Of a stretch of 61,612 nt of DNA, positions 30,658 to 38,213 are shown in pieces; position 1 is the stretch's first letter; every line of letters begins with the position of its first letter. The stretch spans positions 1-61,612 of the forward strand of contig CACYGB010000001.1 of NCBI GenBank assembly GCA_902773895.1. Direction: 5' to 3'. The notes beneath the pieces are model-generated. The model was not told the origin of the DNA. It ran no database searches and saw only the letters and a list, made by a program, of their open reading frames with translations. The DNA comes from an uncultured Eubacteriales bacterium. Its GTDB lineage: Bacteria; Bacillota; Clostridia; Christensenellales; Aristaeellaceae. Position numbers and translations under genes: made by a program.

Positions 30658-33093
30658 ATGGCCAAGCAACCCCCTGCCCCTCTTCCCCAGGACATCATCC
30701 AGACCCCGCTGGAAGAGGTGCTGCATCAATCCATGATGCCCTACGCCGAATACGTCATCCTGGAACGCGCCATTCCCCGGGTGGAGGATGGCTTAAAGCC
30801 CGTGCAGCGGCGCATCCTGTACACCATGCACGAACTGGGCCTGACGCCGGACAAGCCCCACCGCAAATGCGCCCGCATCGTAGGCGACTGCCTGGGCAAA
30901 TACCATCCCCACGGGGACACCAGCGTCTACGACGCCCTGACCCGCATGGCCCAGCCCTACTCCCTGCGCGGCGTGATGGTGGACGGCCACGGCAACTTCG
31001 GCTCCATTGACGGCGACAGCGCCGCCGCTATGCGTTACACCGAAGCCCGCATGGCTCCCCTGGCCCTGCAGATGCTGCGGGACATTGAAAAGGACACCGT
31101 GCCCTTCCGGCTGAATTTTGATGATACGCTGAAGGAGCCGGACCTGCTGCCGGCCCGCTTCCCCAATCTGCTGGTCAACGGCGCCAGCGGCATCGCCGTG
31201 GGCCTGGCCACCAACATCCCTCCCCACAACCTGCGGGAAGTGACGGAAGCGGTGTGCATGCAGATCGACAATGAAAACGTGACGCTGGACGAATTGATGC
31301 GGGCCGTGCCCGCGCCGGATTTTCCCACCGGCGGCGTGCTGCTGGACACCCCGGAGATCCGCGCGGCGTACGAAACGGGCCGCGGCAAGCTGACGCTGCG
31401 GGCCAAGGTGACCATGGAGCCCGGCCCTGCCGGCCGCACGCTGCTGGTGATCCACGAAATCCCCTACGGCGTGGCCAAGGCCCAGATGCTGGAAAAGATC
31501 CTGAAGCTCAGCGAGGAGAAAAAAGCCTCCCTGGGCGTGATCCACGACATCCGGGACGAAAGCGACCGCACCGGCATGCGGGCCGTGATCGAGCTGAAAA
31601 AGGAAGCCAATCCCCAAAAGGTGCTGGCCGCGCTGTACAAGTACAGCGATCTGCAGGTCACCTTCGGCGTGAACATGGTGGCCGTGGCGGAGGGCAAGCC
31701 CGTACAGATGGGCCTGAAGACGGTGCTTTCCTACTTTATCAAGCACCAGAAGGAAGTGGTCACCCGCCGCACCCGCTACGAATTGGAGCAGGCCAAAGCC
31801 CGGGCCCATATCCTGGAAGGCCTGATCATCGCGGTGGACAACCTGGACGAAGTGATCGCCCTGATCCGCAAAAGCAAAAACGGCAAGGAAGCCAAGGCCA
31901 AACTGATGGAACGCTTCGGCTTCACCGACGTGCAGGCCCAGGCCATCCTGGATCTGCGCCTGCAGCGCCTGACCGGCCTGGAAATCGAAGCGCTGCGCAA
32001 GGAATACGCCGACATCCTGAAGCTGATCGACACCCTGGAAGGCATCCTGAAAAGCGAAAAGAAGCTGCTGAGCGTGATCAAGAAGGAGCTGCGGGAGATC
32101 GCCGACCAGTTCGGGGACGACCGCCGCACCGTGATCCTGAAGGAAAAGGAAGAGGAAGCCCTGCCCGAAGTGGAGGAAGCGCCGCTGCCGGAAGAAGCGG
32201 TGGTGTTCCTGACCCGGGGCGGCCAGCTGCGCCGCATGGCGCCCCGCTACTTTGAAAAGCAGGATATGCCTGCCCAGGAAAGCGAAATGGCCCGGTGGCT
32301 GTTCCATACGCAGACGGACCATACCCTGTATTTCTTCACCAACAAGGGCAACTGCTATCCCCTCAGCGTGGGCGCGCTGAACGAAAGCAACAAGCCCAAG
32401 GAGCGGGGCGGCGCCCTGACCAGCGTGCTGGCCGGGCTGGAAAACGGCGAAAGCTGCGTATCGCTGATGCTGATCACCCCCGGCAGCCTGATGGGCATGA
32501 ACGACCTGCTCTTCTTCACCCGGCAGGGCCAGGTGAAGCGCACCAGCGCCGCGGAATACGAGGTCAAGCGCGCCAAATTCGCCGCCATCAGCCTGAAAGA
32601 CGGCGACAGCCTGCTGTGCGTGACCCCCGCCGAGGAGGGCAGCGACATCGTGATGCTGACCCGCAAAGGCATGTGCATCCGCTTCGCGCTGGACCAGGTG
32701 CCCGAAATGGGCCGGGTCAGCGCCGGCGTCCGGGGCATGAAGATCGACGAGGACGACGAAGTGATCCTGGCTACGCCTTTGGCCGTGTCGGACCAGATCC
32801 TGTTGTTCACCGAACGGGGCTACGCCAAGCGGCTGATGGGCGCCATGTTCGACGTGCAGGGCCGCGCCGGCAAGGGCGTCAAGTGCGTCAGCTTCAATAA
32901 ATCCGGCTCCACCGGCACCTACGTGGCCGCCGCCGCCCGCATCACCGCCTCCCGTCCCTTTACCGTGCTGCAGCACGGCGGCGTGATGACCCCCATGATG
33001 AGCGACGAACTGGCCTGCCAGGACCTGAGCGACAAGGGAAAGCCCACCGTCATGGCCGTGCTGGACGACGTGGTGGAAGACTTGATCCTGTAA
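30658..33093 (+). CDS. type IIA topoisomerase subunit A (ParC/GyrA)
   Basis: An 811-residue DNA cleavage/rejoining subunit. The quinolone-determining region is CARIVGDCLGKYHPHGDTSVYDALTRMAQ with Thr at the Ser83 (E. coli GyrA) place and Asp at the Asp87 place. The catalytic Tyr is in AAAMRYTEARM. The coiled-coil and gate region (~365-510) is complete, and the C-terminal six-bladed propeller runs from ~515. Where GyrA has the QRRGGxG box, this protein has KERGGALTS, a degenerate version; loss of this box goes with topoisomerase IV-like decatenation rather than supercoiling. Start by GGAGGGATCACCC. Operon with the B subunit and the unknown membrane protein. Confidence 0.9.
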   Translation: MAKQPPAPLPQDIIQTPLEEVLHQSMMPYAEYVILERAIPRVEDGLKPVQRRILYTMHELGLTPDKPHRKCARIVGDCLGKYHPHGDTSVYDALTRMAQPYSLRGVMVDGHGNFGSIDGDSAAAMRYTEARMAPLALQMLRDIEKDTVPFRLNFDDTLKEPDLLPARFPNLLVNGASGIAVGLATNIPPHNLREVTEAVCMQIDNENVTLDELMRAVPAPDFPTGGVLLDTPEIRAAYETGRGKLTLRAKVTMEPGPAGRTLLVIHEIPYGVAKAQMLEKILKLSEEKKASLGVIHDIRDESDRTGMRAVIELKKEANPQKVLAALYKYSDLQVTFGVNMVAVAEGKPVQMGLKTVLSYFIKHQKEVVTRRTRYELEQAKARAHILEGLIIAVDNLDEVIALIRKSKNGKEAKAKLMERFGFTDVQAQAILDLRLQRLTGLEIEALRKEYADILKLIDTLEGILKSEKKLLSVIKKELREIADQFGDDRRTVILKEKEEEALPEVEEAPLPEEAVVFLTRGGQLRRMAPRYFEKQDMPAQESEMARWLFHTQTDHTLYFFTNKGNCYPLSVGALNESNKPKERGGALTSVLAGLENGESCVSLMLITPGSLMGMNDLLFFTRQGQVKRTSAAEYEVKRAKFAAISLKDGDSLLCVTPAEEGSDIVMLTRKGMCIRFALDQVPEMGRVSAGVRGMKIDEDDEVILATPLAVSDQILLFTERGYAKRLMGAMFDVQGRAGKGVKCVSFNKSGSTGTYVAAAARITASRPFTVLQHGGVMTPMMSDELACQDLSDKGKPTVMAVLDDVVEDLIL

Positions 33094-33103
33094 GGAGGCA
33101 CCT

Positions 33104-33583
33104 ATGTTCCGCGAAATGACGCGCAAACACAAGCAGCTGCCCCGGGAGGAATGTATTTCCCTGCTCAAAAGCGAAACCAGGGGTGTGCTGAGCGTGCTGG
33201 GGGACGGCGGCTATCCCTACGGCATGCCCATGAATCATTATTACAATGAAGAGGACGGCTGCCTGTATTTCCACTGCGGCAGGCAGAAAAGCCACCGCAA
33301 CGACGCCCTGCGCGCCTGCGGCAAAGTATCCTTCTGCGTGCATGACGCCGGGGTCCGGGAGGACGGGAACTGGGCCTATACCGTGCGCAGCGTGATCGTG
33401 TTCGGCCGGATGGAGATCCTGGACGATAGGGACGCCATCGTGCGTTTTTCCACCCTGCTGAGCTGCAAATTCACCCAGGACGAACAATACATCCGGGAGG
33501 AGATCCAAAAAAGCGGGCCGGCCACCCTGCTGCTTCGTCTGACGCCGGAGCACATCACCGGCAAATGGGTGGTGGAATCGTAA
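33104..33583 (+). CDS. pyridoxamine 5'-phosphate oxidase-like flavoprotein
   Basis: A 159-residue split-barrel protein of the FMN-binding PNPOx-like group (YaaP/NimA type). ECISLLKSETRGVLSVLGDGGYPYGMPMNHYY is the family opening, LYFHCGRQKSHRNDALRACGKVSFCVHD holds the FMN-phosphate contacts, and the closing part is LLLRLTPEHITGKWVVE. Members reduce nitro groups or have unknown functions; true vitamin B6 oxidase activity is unlikely. It begins 10 bp after the topoisomerase subunit A stop, behind AAGGAGG, so it is the last gene of that operon. Confidence 0.88.
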   Translation: MFREMTRKHKQLPREECISLLKSETRGVLSVLGDGGYPYGMPMNHYYNEEDGCLYFHCGRQKSHRNDALRACGKVSFCVHDAGVREDGNWAYTVRSVIVFGRMEILDDRDAIVRFSTLLSCKFTQDEQYIREEIQKSGPATLLLRLTPEHITGKWVVES

Positions 33584-33620
33584 TTTTCCCCGGAAAAACG
33601 GAAATTCGGTAAAAAAACGC

Positions 33621-33649
33621 TTGACAACTTTCCGCCGATCCCCTATAAT
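33621..33649 (+). promoter_or_regulatory. promoter of infC-rpmI-rplT
   Basis: Perfect TTGACA (33621-33626), 17-bp spacer, perfect TATAAT (33644-33649); one of the strongest promoters in the window. It gives a leader of about 140 nt before infC. Confidence 0.93.
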
Positions 33650-33735
33650 ATCATCGTTTCAAGCAGAAGCCGCCCGCTTCTCTCCGCTGCGAATTCCGTT
33701 TTGCACGGGTCAAAGGCATTCATTCAGTATGCAAT

Positions 33736-33764
33736 GGACGGGTGGCTTCACCCCGTCCTTTTTT
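33736..33764 (+). terminator. leader attenuator of the infC operon
   Basis: GGACGGG(T)G pairs with CACCCCGTCC across a short loop (33736-33758) and six T follow (33759-33764). It lies inside the leader, upstream of infC, where Firmicutes have the L20-binding autoregulatory leader. Binding of excess L20 would favour this terminator. Confidence 0.75.
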
Positions 33765-33796
33765 CTTTGGTCAATTGATTGGGAGGTGTATCGACC

Positions 33797-34360
33797 ATAG
33801 CCGCTGAATTGCTCATCAATGAAGAAATCCGTGATCGCGAAGTGCGCGTCATCGGCGCGGACGGCGCCCAGCTGGGCATCATGCCCACGCGTAAGGCGCT
33901 GGAGCTGGCTGAGGAGGCGGAGCTGGATCTGGTGAAGATCGTGCCCACCGCGCAGCCGCCCGTCTGCAAGCTGATGGATTATGACAAGCATCGCTTCGAG
34001 CAGGCCAAGCGGGAGCGCGAAATGCGCAAAAACCAGAAGGTGGTTTCGCTCAAGGAAGTGCAATTGTCTGCCACCATCGAGGAAAACGATGTGGCCATCA
34101 AGGCCAAAAACGCCGTCAAGTTCCTGCAGGGCGGGGACAAGGTGAAGGTGTCCATCCGTTTCCGCGGCCGGCAGATCGCCCACTCCGACATCGGCCTGAA
34201 GGTGATGCAGGATTTCGCTGAGCGGACCAAGGACGTGTGCACAGTCGAACGCAGACCCATGATTGAAGGGCGCAACATGATCATGATCCTGGCGCCCAAG
34301 ACGGAGAAAGCCATCAAGGCCGAGCGCGCCGCCAAGGCGCAGCAGACGCCCGAGGCATAA
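33797..34360 (+). CDS. infC: translation initiation factor IF-3
   Basis: A 187-residue IF-3, which binds the 30S subunit and rejects non-canonical starts. It begins AAELLINEEIRDREVRVIG and shows the N-domain (IMPTRKALELAEEAELDLV), the lysine-rich linker (KREREMRKNQKVVSLKEV) and the C-domain (VSIRFRGRQIAHSDIG). No ATG, GTG or well-placed TTG exists at the start of similarity. The codon 10 nt after the GGGAGGTG site is ATA, and this is taken as the start. Rare starts (AUU, AUA) in infC are known and let IF-3 repress its own translation. The encoded first residue would be fMet. First gene of infC-rpmI-rplT. Confidence 0.93.
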   Translation: MAAELLINEEIRDREVRVIGADGAQLGIMPTRKALELAEEAELDLVKIVPTAQPPVCKLMDYDKHRFEQAKREREMRKNQKVVSLKEVQLSATIEENDVAIKAKNAVKFLQGGDKVKVSIRFRGRQIAHSDIGLKVMQDFAERTKDVCTVERRPMIEGRNMIMILAPKTEKAIKAERAAKAQQTPEA

Positions 34361-34390
34361 CCCACTACTTTCCGGAAGGAGGAACCAACC

Positions 34391-34591
34391 ATGCCCAAAC
34401 AAAAGACCCATCGCGGCGCAGCCAAGCGCTTCAGCCTGACCAAGACCGGCAAGGTGAAGCACAAGAAGATGAATGTGAACCACATTCTCAATAAGAAAAC
34501 CACCAAGCGCATCCGTCACCTGCGTCAGGGCGGCACCCTGCAGAACAACGCCGAGGCCGCTACCATCCGCAAGCTGATTCCCTACAAATAA
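34391..34591 (+). CDS. rpmI: 50S ribosomal protein L35
   Basis: A 66-residue basic ribosomal protein with the family opening PKQKTHRGAAKRFSLTKTGK and the HILNKKTTKRIRHLR core; normal length. A GGAAGGAGGA site lies before the ATG. It sits in the invariant infC-rpmI-rplT order. Confidence 0.98.
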   Translation: MPKQKTHRGAAKRFSLTKTGKVKHKKMNVNHILNKKTTKRIRHLRQGGTLQNNAEAATIRKLIPYK

Positions 34592-34620
34592 GCCCATCGC
34601 CTAAAGGAGGAACATAAACA

Positions 34621-34971
34621 ATGGCACGCATTAAGAGGGCTGTGAACGCCCATAAGAAACGCCGCAAGGTGCTCAAGCTGGCGAAAGGCTATTGGGGAGC
34701 AAAATCCAAGCAGTACCGTACCGCCAGTGAACAGGTGCGCCGTTCCCTGCGCTATGCCTATGAAGGCCGCAAAATGCGCAAGCGGGACTTCCGCCGCCTG
34801 TGGATCGTCCGGATCAACGCCGCTGCCCGTCTGGGCGGCATGAGCTATTCCACCTTCATCAACGGCCTGAAGAAGAAGAACATCGAAGTCAACCGCAAGA
34901 TGCTGGCTGACCTGGCCGTGAATGACGCCGCTGCTTTCGCTCAGCTGGTGGAAATCGCCAAGAACGCGTAA
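34621..34971 (+). CDS. rplT: 50S ribosomal protein L20
   Basis: A 116-residue ribosome assembly protein and, in Firmicutes, the repressor that binds the leader of this operon. It has the long basic N-terminal helix ([20 protein letters not shown]) and the globular C-domain ([27 protein letters not shown]). AAAGGAGGA precedes the ATG. A strong terminator follows. Confidence 0.98.
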   Translation: MARIKRAVNAHKKRRKVLKLAKGYWGAKSKQYRTASEQVRRSLRYAYEGRKMRKRDFRRLWIVRINAAARLGGMSYSTFINGLKKKNIEVNRKMLADLAVNDAAAFAQLVEIAKNA

Positions 34972-34984
34972 ATCCTGTCGCTTG

Positions 34985-35016
34985 AAACACCAAACGGTTC
35001 CGTTTGGTGTTTTTTT
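34985..35016 (+). terminator. terminator after rplT
   Basis: A perfect 12-bp stem AAACACCAAACG/CGTTTGGTGTTT (34985-34996 with 35001-35012), loop GTTC, and an unbroken T-run to 35016. Confidence 0.95.
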
Positions 35017-35069
35017 GTCGGTGTTTTTTCCGCTTCAGGCCTTCTATGGGTCCTCCTCTTTTTTCGGCC

Positions 35070-35098
35070 TTGAAAAAAGCGCCGTCCTATGGTAAAGT
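35070..35098 (+). promoter_or_regulatory. promoter of prfB
   Basis: TTGAAA (35070-35075), 17-bp spacer, TAAAGT (35093-35098), about 105 bp before the prfB ATG. A perfect hairpin CCCTGCC/GGCAGGG (35161-35177) lies in the leader just ahead of the ribosome-binding region. Confidence 0.55.
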
Positions 35099-35202
35099 AA
35101 CATATTGGGGTATGGGACCCTGGGGAAGAGAAAACCGGCCCCTTGAATCCAACCGACGATCCCTGCCGGCGGCAGGGAGATCCTGATGGGAGTGAATCCG
35201 CC

Positions 35203-36312
35203 ATGATTTTGGAATTTGAAAAATACCGCAGCGACGTGGAGTCCCTGCGCGCCACGCTGCATGACGTGGGCGAAGGGCTGCACATCGATCATATGCAGGA
35301 AGAATTGACCGAGCTCAAGGAAGAGCAGAACGCCCCCGGCTTTTGGGACAATCTGGAGCGCAGCACCCATGTGACCCGGCGCATCAGCCAGTTGGAAGGC
35401 AAGATCAAGCATTACAACGATTTATTGTCCCAGTGCGACGACATCGAAGTGATGATGGAGCTGGCTGAGGAAGCCGACGACCAGACCATGGTCGCCGAAG
35501 TGGAGGAAGCGCTGCAAAAGGTGCACGCCGACACAGAAGCCCTGGAAATGGAAACGCTGATGCGGGGCAAGTACGACGAGTGCGACGCCGTGCTGAGCCT
35601 GCACGCCGGCGCCGGCGGCACCGAGGCCCAGGACTGGACCAGCATGCTTTACCGCATGTACACCCGCTACTGCGAGCGGATGGGCTTCCAGGTGAAGCTG
35701 CTGGATTTGCTGGACGGCGACGAAGCGGGCATCAAATCCGTTACCTTCGAGGTCAGCGGCGACCATGCCTACGGCTATCTGCGGGGCGAAAAGGGCGTGC
35801 ACCGGCTGGTGCGCATCTCCCCCTTCGATTCCAACGCCCGGCGCCACACCTCCTTCGCCTCCCTGGACGTGGCCCCCATGCTGGAGGAGGACGACGGCGA
35901 AATCGAAATCGACATGAAATACGTGCGGGTGGACACCTACCACTCCTCCGGCGCCGGCGGCCAGAACGTGAACAAAACCTCCTCCGCCGTCCGCATGACC
36001 TACATCAAGGACGATGTGACCATCGTGGTGTCCTGCCAGACAGAGCGCGACCAGGTGCAGAACCGGGCCACGTGTATCAAAATGCTCAAGGCCAAGCTGC
36101 TGGAGCTGCGCGAGCGCGAAAAGGAGCAGGAAATGGCCGACATCAAGGGCGAAATGAAAAAAATCGAATGGGGCAGCCAGATCCGCTCCTATGTGTTCCA
36201 GCCCTACACCATGGTGAAGGATCACCGCACCGGCTTCGAATCCGGCAACATCGACGACGTGATGAACGGCAACCTGGAAGGCTTCACCACGGCCTATCTG
36301 AAGATGCAGTAA
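35203..36312 (+). CDS. prfB: peptide chain release factor 2, no programmed frameshift
   Basis: A 369-residue class I release factor that reads UGA and UAA. The SPF tripeptide that defines RF2 is in RLVRISPFDSNARR and the catalytic GGQ is in SSGAGGQNVNKTSSAVR. The frame is open from the ATG at 35203 through the region where E. coli and Bacillus prfB have an in-frame UGA and a CUUUGA slip site: the sequence passes from YRSDVESLRATLHDVGEGL straight into HMQEELTELKEE. The self-regulating +1 frameshift is therefore absent. A GGGAG lies upstream, but spacing is not ideal. Own promoter. Confidence 0.95.
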   Translation: MILEFEKYRSDVESLRATLHDVGEGLHIDHMQEELTELKEEQNAPGFWDNLERSTHVTRRISQLEGKIKHYNDLLSQCDDIEVMMELAEEADDQTMVAEVEEALQKVHADTEALEMETLMRGKYDECDAVLSLHAGAGGTEAQDWTSMLYRMYTRYCERMGFQVKLLDLLDGDEAGIKSVTFEVSGDHAYGYLRGEKGVHRLVRISPFDSNARRHTSFASLDVAPMLEEDDGEIEIDMKYVRVDTYHSSGAGGQNVNKTSSAVRMTYIKDDVTIVVSCQTERDQVQNRATCIKMLKAKLLELREREKEQEMADIKGEMKKIEWGSQIRSYVFQPYTMVKDHRTGFESGNIDDVMNGNLEGFTTAYLKMQ

Positions 36313-36326
36313 GACAAAACAAAGGA

Positions 36327-36365
36327 CGGGAAACCTTTCTTTTCAGGAAAAAGGAGAGTTTCCCG
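36327..36365 (+). other. inverted repeat after prfB
   Basis: CGGGAAAC (36327-36334) pairs with GTTTCCCG (36358-36365) around an inner CCTTT/AAAGG. It lies 15 bp after the prfB stop but has no T-run, so it is either a weak terminator or an mRNA-stabilising hairpin. Confidence 0.4.
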
Positions 36366-36443
36366 CACCCTCCCAAAGAAAACCGCCTCGGATAAGATCA
36401 TTTTACATTGATCAGACAATGTCCCCGATCAGCAAGGAAACCG

Positions 36444-37133
36444 ATGAAAAAAGTTTTGTATTTTTTCCTGGGCGTGATCGGTCTGCTGTCGCTGATCGCG
36501 TCGGTGGCCGCTACCCAGGTGACTCATGAGGCCCTGATGCACGAGGGCTTTTTGCAATTCGCACAAACCGGCCATCTGGATGTGCCCGCCAGCCGCTACG
36601 GCGCGTACGCCCACGCCATCGTCCGGTACCTGGACGATAAAACCGACGAAATCACCGTGCCGGACGCCCAGGACGCCTCGAAAACCGTTCAGGCCTTTTC
36701 CGACAAGGAAAACACCCACATGCAGGATGTGCGGCAGATCGTGCGGGCCCTGAAATGGGTACTCTGGATCGGCGGCGGCGGCACGGTGCTGGTCGCCGGG
36801 CTGCTGTACTTCCTGAAACGGTCGGAACGGGCGCTGTTCCTGCGCCGTCTGGTGCGGGGCTTTGCCGCGGCGGCGATGGCGCTGCTTTTCCTGGCCGCCT
36901 GCCTGGGTGTCTGGGGCGCCGTGAATTTCCAGGGGCTGTTCTGGGCCTTCCACCAGGCAGTATTTTCCAACGACCTGTGGCTGCTGAATCCCCAAACCGA
37001 TCTGCTGATGGCCCTGATGCCCCTGCCCTTTTTCACCTGGTACGCCCTACAGATCCTGAAAGCGCTGCTGCCCATTCTGGGCTTGATGCTGCTTTTGATC
37101 TTTGCCTATTACAGAACGAAGGAACGCGCATGA
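36444..37133 (+). CDS. TIGR01906/DUF1461-family integral membrane protein
   Basis: A 229-residue polytopic protein. An N-terminal TM helix (VLYFFLGVIGLLSLIASVAA) is followed by an external region (~30-95) and three more TM segments. FSNDLWLLNPQTDLLMALMPLPFF closely fits the family signature (F-S-N-P-L-W-L-L-x-P-x-T-D). The family is known only as conserved membrane proteins of Firmicutes. The ATG at 36444 is chosen for AAGGAAA just upstream. The stop overlaps the tsaD start (ATGA). Confidence 0.85.
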   Translation: MKKVLYFFLGVIGLLSLIASVAATQVTHEALMHEGFLQFAQTGHLDVPASRYGAYAHAIVRYLDDKTDEITVPDAQDASKTVQAFSDKENTHMQDVRQIVRALKWVLWIGGGGTVLVAGLLYFLKRSERALFLRRLVRGFAAAAMALLFLAACLGVWGAVNFQGLFWAFHQAVFSNDLWLLNPQTDLLMALMPLPFFTWYALQILKALLPILGLMLLLIFAYYRTKERA

Positions 37134-38188
37134 GTTATATCGACGAAAGCCGCCGTCAAGCGGAGGAACTGAGGAAAAAAGACCACGTCCGCATCCTGGC
37201 CATCGAATCCAGCTGCGATGAAACGGCCGCAGCCGTTATCGAGGACGGACGGAAGATCCTGTCCAACGCGGTATATACGCAGATCGACCTGCACGCCCTG
37301 TACGGCGGCGTGGTGCCGGAAATCGCCAGCCGCGCCCATGTGGAGAAGGTGGACCTGATGGTGGACCAGGCCCTGCAGGACGCCCGCATGACCCTGCGGG
37401 ACGTGGACGCTGTGGCCGTCACCTGCGGCCCCGGGCTGGTAGGCGCGCTGCTGATCGGCGTTTCCTGCGCCAAGGCCCTGGCCTTTGCCGCCGGCAAACC
37501 CCTGATCCCCGTCAACCACATCGAAGGCCACATCTGCGCCAACTTCCTTTCCGACACTGCGCTGACGCCGCCTTTTGCCTGCCTGGTGGTGTCCGGCGGC
37601 CACAGCCACCTGTTTTCCGTGGAGGATTACGGCGTGTACCGCATCATCGGGCAAACCCAGGACGACGCCGCCGGCGAGGCCTTCGACAAGGCGGCCCGGG
37701 TGCTGCGCATCCCCTATCCCGGCGGCCCGCTGCTGGACAAGCTGGCGGAGGAAGGAGACCCCTACGCCCTGAAGCTGCCCCGGCCCAAAACCGAAGGCCG
37801 CTACGACTACTCCTTCTCCGGGCTCAAAACCGCCTTCATCAACGCCGTGCACAACGCCCAGCAAAAAGGCGTTTCCCTGAACGACGCCGATCTGGCCGCC
37901 TCCTTCCGCCACGCGGTGGTGTCCTTTCTGGTGGACAAGGCCATGCTGGCGGCGGACGACCTGAACCTGAAAAAAATGGCCCTGGCCGGCGGCGTGTCCG
38001 CCAACCGCCTGCTGCGCCGGGAAATGGAAAAGGCCTGCGCCCGCCGGGGCATCCGCCTGTACATGCCGCTTCTGTCCCTGTGCGGCGACAACGCCGCCAT
38101 GATCGGTTCCGCCGCCTATTACCGGCTGATGCGGGGCGAAATCGCCGATCTGACGCTCAACGCGCAGCCTGCGCTGCGGTTGACATAA
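37130..38188 (+). CDS. tsaD: tRNA N6-adenosine threonylcarbamoyltransferase TsaD
   Basis: A 352-residue Kae1/TsaD protein that transfers threonylcarbamoyl to A37 of ANN-decoding tRNAs together with TsaB and TsaE. The ASKHA ATP-site opening (ILAIESSCDETAAAV), the metal-binding HxxxH (PVNHIEGH), LVVSGGHSHLF and GGVSANRLLRREM are all intact. About 15 residues precede the usual start (SRRQAEELRKKDH). The start overlaps the previous stop (ATGA). TsaB and TsaE are not in the window. Confidence 0.96.
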   Translation: MSYIDESRRQAEELRKKDHVRILAIESSCDETAAAVIEDGRKILSNAVYTQIDLHALYGGVVPEIASRAHVEKVDLMVDQALQDARMTLRDVDAVAVTCGPGLVGALLIGVSCAKALAFAAGKPLIPVNHIEGHICANFLSDTALTPPFACLVVSGGHSHLFSVEDYGVYRIIGQTQDDAAGEAFDKAARVLRIPYPGGPLLDKLAEEGDPYALKLPRPKTEGRYDYSFSGLKTAFINAVHNAQQKGVSLNDADLAASFRHAVVSFLVDKAMLAADDLNLKKMALAGGVSANRLLRREMEKACARRGIRLYMPLLSLCGDNAAMIGSAAYYRLMRGEIADLTLNAQPALRLT

Positions 38189-38213
38189 TACAATTGGGGA
38201 GGAAATGATTGCC

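Noticed and set aside
36327-36365. Hairpin after prfB as a definite terminator
   Set aside because: It lacks a T-run; kept as an unassigned inverted repeat.
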